Shown here in pieces: positions 14,422 to 16,902 of a DNA stretch of 16,902 nt. Location: NCBI GenBank assembly GCA_016650435.1, contig JAENVT010000010.1, positions 1 to 16,902 on the forward strand, written 5' to 3'. The notes beneath the pieces are model-generated. The model did no database searches and was not told the DNA's origin. It saw only the letters and a list, made by a program, of their open reading frames with translations. How positions within the stretch are numbered: the stretch's first letter is position 1; the number at the start of each line of letters is the position of its first letter. This DNA comes from Ilumatobacteraceae bacterium. GTDB lineage: Bacteria; Actinomycetota; Acidimicrobiia; Acidimicrobiales; Ilumatobacteraceae. The position numbers were made by a program, and so were the translations under genes.

Positions 14422-15522
14422 TCAGGCGGGATTGGTCGTGGTCATATCGACGCGAGCCAGTTCGACCCATGTGCGCCCCGGCGTGAGCAAGATCGGCTGG
14501 CCACCGTCGGATGTGAACGTGAATGGCTTGAGGCGGTCATCGCGACTCCACTTGCCGTGCACTGCCTTGCCGCCGGTGAAGATGAACGCTTCGCCGGTAC
14601 CGAGGGTCTGGGCGATGGGGCTTGGAGCGTAGATAGCGCTCTGCACGTAGTCGACGACCAGCACGACAACGTTGGTGGCGTTGACCTGACCGAGCGCCGC
14701 ATCGTTGTGGGCCTTGCCGTTCTGGAACCGAAGATACGTGCTCGACTTGGCGTCGTACTTCCAGCTGACGTTGACCCCGTCCATCTTGAGATCGACTCCC
14801 GCTGAGGGATCGCCGGCTGCTGCAGCGCCATCTTTGAGATACGCAAACTGCACCGGCGGCGGGGTCGGCGTCTCCGGGCTCAGGGTGAACAGTCCGCTGC
14901 CCTGCGCATACAGGTTGTGAGGCACGGCCTTGTCCTTCGATCGGAACGACTTGCTGGCACTACGGGCGTTGGTCTGCACATTGGCGACGATGAAGTCGGA
15001 GCCGTTGATGGCCGCCGTCACACCAGGGTTCCCGCCGCTCCACGCGAAGATCGGCTTGTTGAGCGAACCGAGCAGTTGCACGTCTTGCTCTCGTCCGCTG
15101 CGGATCGGGCCAACCGGATCGGGTGCCGTGGTCTGGAACACGGCTGCGAAGCGGGTGAGCTTCTCGACGTTCTCTTCGAAGACGATGTCGGCCTGGTTGA
15201 GCCCGCTCTGCGGACGAGCATCTTGATGATTGTCAATCTTGACGACCAACGCAGACCGCGCGGCAAGGGCCGGGTCCTCGATCGGCAGCCCGGTCAGTGG
15301 CATCACCGGATCCGCTGGAATCGTTGTTGAGGTCGACGTCGATGAAGCGGATGACGTCGACGAGGCGTCTCCGGACGAAGATGAGGTCGTGGATGCCGGC
15401 TTGGTCGTTGCTGGGCTGGTGACCCCTACGACCGTCGTGGCCGACGACGAGTTGCCACCGCCGCACGCCGCAAGTACGAGCGCGGCAACAATGAATGTCG
15501 TTGTGGATTTGGTGTATTTCAC
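14422..15522 (-). CDS. DUF3048 domain lipoprotein, copy 1
   Basis: This is a predicted lipoprotein of 366 residues. I place the start at GTG 15522: it gives a proper lipoprotein signal (basic KYTK, hydrophobic core, lipobox VLAAC with Cys20), and it aligns with the GTG of the second copy. The open frame upstream to 15609 is remnant DNA. After a Thr/Ser-rich linker (about 24-75) comes the DUF3048 (YerB-like) region: DPVMPLTGLPI, VVKIDNHQDARPQSGLNQAD, DPVGPIRSGREQDV, FAWSGGNPGV, the canonical PHNLY, and a C-terminal half with VVVLVVDY and GKWSRDDRLKPF. The family function is not established; it is probably anchored on the outer face of the membrane. It converges with the EamA gene (TGA and TCA touch, forming TGATCA). 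Confidence 0.85.
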   Translation of the reverse strand: MKYTKSTTTFIVAALVLAACGGGNSSSATTVVGVTSPATTKPASTTSSSSGDASSTSSASSTSTSTTIPADPVMPLTGLPIEDPALAARSALVVKIDNHQDARPQSGLNQADIVFEENVEKLTRFAAVFQTTAPDPVGPIRSGREQDVQLLGSLNKPIFAWSGGNPGVTAAINGSDFIVANVQTNARSASKSFRSKDKAVPHNLYAQGSGLFTLSPETPTPPPVQFAYLKDGAAAAGDPSAGVDLKMDGVNVSWKYDAKSSTYLRFQNGKAHNDAALGQVNATNVVVLVVDYVQSAIYAPSPIAQTLGTGEAFIFTGGKAVHGKWSRDDRLKPFTFTSDGGQPILLTPGRTWVELARVDMTTTNPA

Positions 15523-15626
15523 AGGGTCTCTCAGTAGTGCTGATGCGCTCTTCGAGCGGGGGTCTGTTCCGACCATGTGTAGCAGGCCACGTCGCCGATG
15601 AGGCGTCACACTTCGTCACGCCCGAC
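15523..15626 (-). pseudogene. Decayed duplicate of the htpX 3' end
   Basis: This intergenic DNA resembles the end of the protease gene that precedes the second lipoprotein gene. A 14-bp block is identical (15546-15559 and 16774-16787) and encodes PPLEER in one frame; next to it, ALLRD in another frame matches ALLRE of the intact tail. A further exact 10-bp match (15617-15626 and 16839-16848) lies 95 and 87 bp from the respective GTG starts, which fits a few small indels. The frame is broken and the stop codon before the GTG is lost, so it is a relic carried along by the lipoprotein duplication. Confidence 0.75.
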
Positions 15627-15648
15627 CCCGGACCAGTGTTCGCCCCGA

Positions 15649-16752
15649 TCAGCCGGGCAAAATTTCCAGCTCGTCAGTACCCGGGAAGGTGCCCTTGCCG
15701 CTGTTGGCCAGCTCGAACCACGTGGTTCCCTGGGTGAGCAGAATTGGATTCCCGCTGGCATCGGTGAGGCTGATCGGTTGCAGCCGGTCACTTCGTGACC
15801 AGTGCGCCGGGATCTGCTTTCCGTTCGTGAACACCACACCGTCACCGCTGCCGATCGTCCCGCCGTCGGGCGATCGAACATCGGCTGGGCTATGCCCGTA
15901 GTCGATCCACAGGACGACGACGTTGTTGAACTCCACCCGGTCGCCGTTGGCCAACACGTGAGGATGGCCGTCCTGCGATCGCTCGTACATGTTCGACGTC
16001 GCGTCGAAATCCCACTGAGCATGCACTGCTTCGATGTGCAACTTGAAGCCGGCTGAGGAGTCACCCGTCGCGACGACGCCGGCGTCGCGGTACTTGAACT
16101 GCACCGAGGGGCCTGGTCGATCGGGCGCGGCGTTCGACCGGAGCGAGGCCGTGTCGTTGAACGTGGCGTGCGGACGATGGCGATTCTTGTCGAGGTACCA
16201 GCCAGGGCCTTGGCTCTCGGTGAGCACCAACAGATCGGACCCGCGGATTGCTGCGATGGCCCCGTTGTTTCCACCGGAACAGGCGAACACCGCACCGTTG
16301 AACGAGCCGACCAGATCCACGTCTTGGGTGCGAGCTGATCGGATGGGACCGACCTTCGGCGCGTCCTTGCTCTGAAACACCGTGGCGAATCGGGTCGGGC
16401 CGGCGCCCCAGGCTTCGAACACGATGTCGGCGAACTCGAGACCGGACTGTGGTCGAGCCCCAGGGTCGTTGGATATCTTGACGACCACGGCCGGTCGGGC
16501 AGCGACAGCCGGATCAGTGATCGGCAATCCCGTGAGCGGCATCACCGGGTCGGGCGCGATCGTGGTCGATGTGCTGCTTGTCGACGCGCCCTCTGAGGTG
16601 GTTGTCGACTTGACGGTCGTGCTCGAGGCCACTTGCTTCGTAGTCGGCGGAGACGTTTCGCCGACGGTCGTAGCCGTAGACGAGCCGCCGCCCCCACAAG
16701 CTGCGATGGTGAGCGCGGCGACTGTGAACAGTGATGACTTGACGAATTTCAC
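15649..16752 (-). CDS. DUF3048 domain lipoprotein, copy 2
   Basis: This 367-residue paralogue of the neighbouring lipoprotein starts at GTG 16752, inside the htpX stop (GTGA overlap). The signal KFVKSSLFTVAALTIAAC has its lipobox Cys at 19, followed by a Thr/Ser linker (about 22-70). Shared blocks with copy 1 include DPVMPLTGLPI, VVKI, ARPQSGL, ADIVFE, VGPIRS, QDV, SGGN, and the end region HWSRSDRLQP. It differs where copy 1 has PHNLY: here the segment reads RPHATFND, and the DKNRHRPHATF region around it is divergent. The copies are therefore old. The frame is open upstream to 16866, but that stretch is antisense-like overlap with htpX in another frame. Role unknown; coupling to an M48 protease hints at an envelope function. 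Confidence 0.85.
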   Translation of the reverse strand: MKFVKSSLFTVAALTIAACGGGGSSTATTVGETSPPTTKQVASSTTVKSTTTSEGASTSSTSTTIAPDPVMPLTGLPITDPAVAARPAVVVKISNDPGARPQSGLEFADIVFEAWGAGPTRFATVFQSKDAPKVGPIRSARTQDVDLVGSFNGAVFACSGGNNGAIAAIRGSDLLVLTESQGPGWYLDKNRHRPHATFNDTASLRSNAAPDRPGPSVQFKYRDAGVVATGDSSAGFKLHIEAVHAQWDFDATSNMYERSQDGHPHVLANGDRVEFNNVVVLWIDYGHSPADVRSPDGGTIGSGDGVVFTNGKQIPAHWSRSDRLQPISLTDASGNPILLTQGTTWFELANSGKGTFPGTDELEILPG

Positions 16753-16902
16753 ATTTCCCTTAAGAGAGCAATCCGCTCTTCGAGCGGTGGATGGGTGTCG
16801 AACATGCGATTGATCGCACCGAACTTTCCGCGATCGCCCACGCCCGACATCGGCTGCTCGATCCACAGGTGCGCTGTGGCAGTTGTTGCGGCATGTGTCA
16901 CG
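16749..16902 (-). CDS. htpX: HtpX/M48 family membrane protease, C-terminal end only
   Basis: Only the last 50 codons lie in the window. They read HLWIEQPMSGVGD, then FGAINRMFDTHPPLEERIAL and LREM before the stop. The MFDTHPPLEERI motif is the conserved C-terminus of HtpX-type M48 zinc metalloproteases, which degrade misfolded membrane proteins. The catalytic HExxH region and the membrane segments are outside the right edge. The stop overlaps the GTG of the DUF3048 gene by four bases, so the protease and lipoprotein are probably translated from one message. The stretch is short, but the motif is distinctive. Confidence 0.8.
   Translation of the reverse strand, partial: VTHAATTATAHLWIEQPMSGVGDRGKFGAINRMFDTHPPLEERIALLREM

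Noticed and set aside
1..16902. Search by eye for tRNA, rRNA, CRISPR arrays, IS elements, integrases, toxin-antitoxin or phage genes.
   Set aside because: No direct repeats with regular spacing, no tRNA-like cloverleaf, no transposase motif and no unexplained gene clusters were seen.

Overview
The window is a gene-dense, GC-rich stretch of bacterial chromosome, most likely from an actinobacterium and plausibly from the class Acidimicrobiia. The reasons are the gene order pdxS-pdxT-yebC-(bcp)-ruvC-ruvA-ruvB-queA-tgt-yajC-secD-secF, the many GTG starts, the Thr/Ser-rich extracytoplasmic linkers, the actinobacterial/Gram-positive type LexA box (CGAAC-N4-GTTCG), and several start codons with a TANNNT box 6-9 nt upstream, as expected for leaderless mRNAs. 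The phylum is fairly secure. The class is an inference from style only.

Layout, left to right. Positions 1-5375 hold a minus-strand block read queA > tgt > yajC > secD > secF (secF runs off the left edge). It joins two queuosine tRNA-modification enzymes to the SecDF-YajC translocation accessory complex. Positions 5448-7883 hold a plus-strand set: a dienelactone-hydrolase-family enzyme, a dimethylargininase-like amidinohydrolase started on a GTGA overlap, and a GNAT acetyltransferase. A minus-strand DinB/DUF664 protein follows (7911-8408). These four genes sit between ruvB and queA, where many actinobacteria have few or no genes. Positions 8465-10615 hold ruvC > ruvA > ruvB (Holliday-junction resolution), with a palindromic LexA operator over the ruvC start. 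Positions 10675-13363 hold pdxS > pdxT > yebC > bcp (PLP synthase, a YebC-family protein and a 1-Cys peroxiredoxin), nearly gap-free. Positions 13477-14421 hold a plus-strand EamA-type transporter whose stop codon abuts that of the next gene.

Positions 14422-16902 hold two diverged tandem DUF3048 lipoprotein genes downstream of the C-terminus of an HtpX/M48-type membrane protease that is cut by the right edge. Between the two lipoprotein genes lies a decayed copy of the htpX 3' end. This shows that the duplication unit included the protease tail, and it is the most distinctive structural observation here.

Most of the window is conserved core. No CRISPR array, IS element, tRNA, rRNA or phage module was seen, and no convincing entirely new system. 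The points worth following are the htpX-tail/DUF3048 duplication, the SOS box at ruvC, the recurrent leaderless-promoter pattern, the dlh-ddah coupled pair, and the Thr-rich insertion in SecD. Intergenic gaps are all below about 130 bp, so no gene-free stretch exceeds 300 bases.
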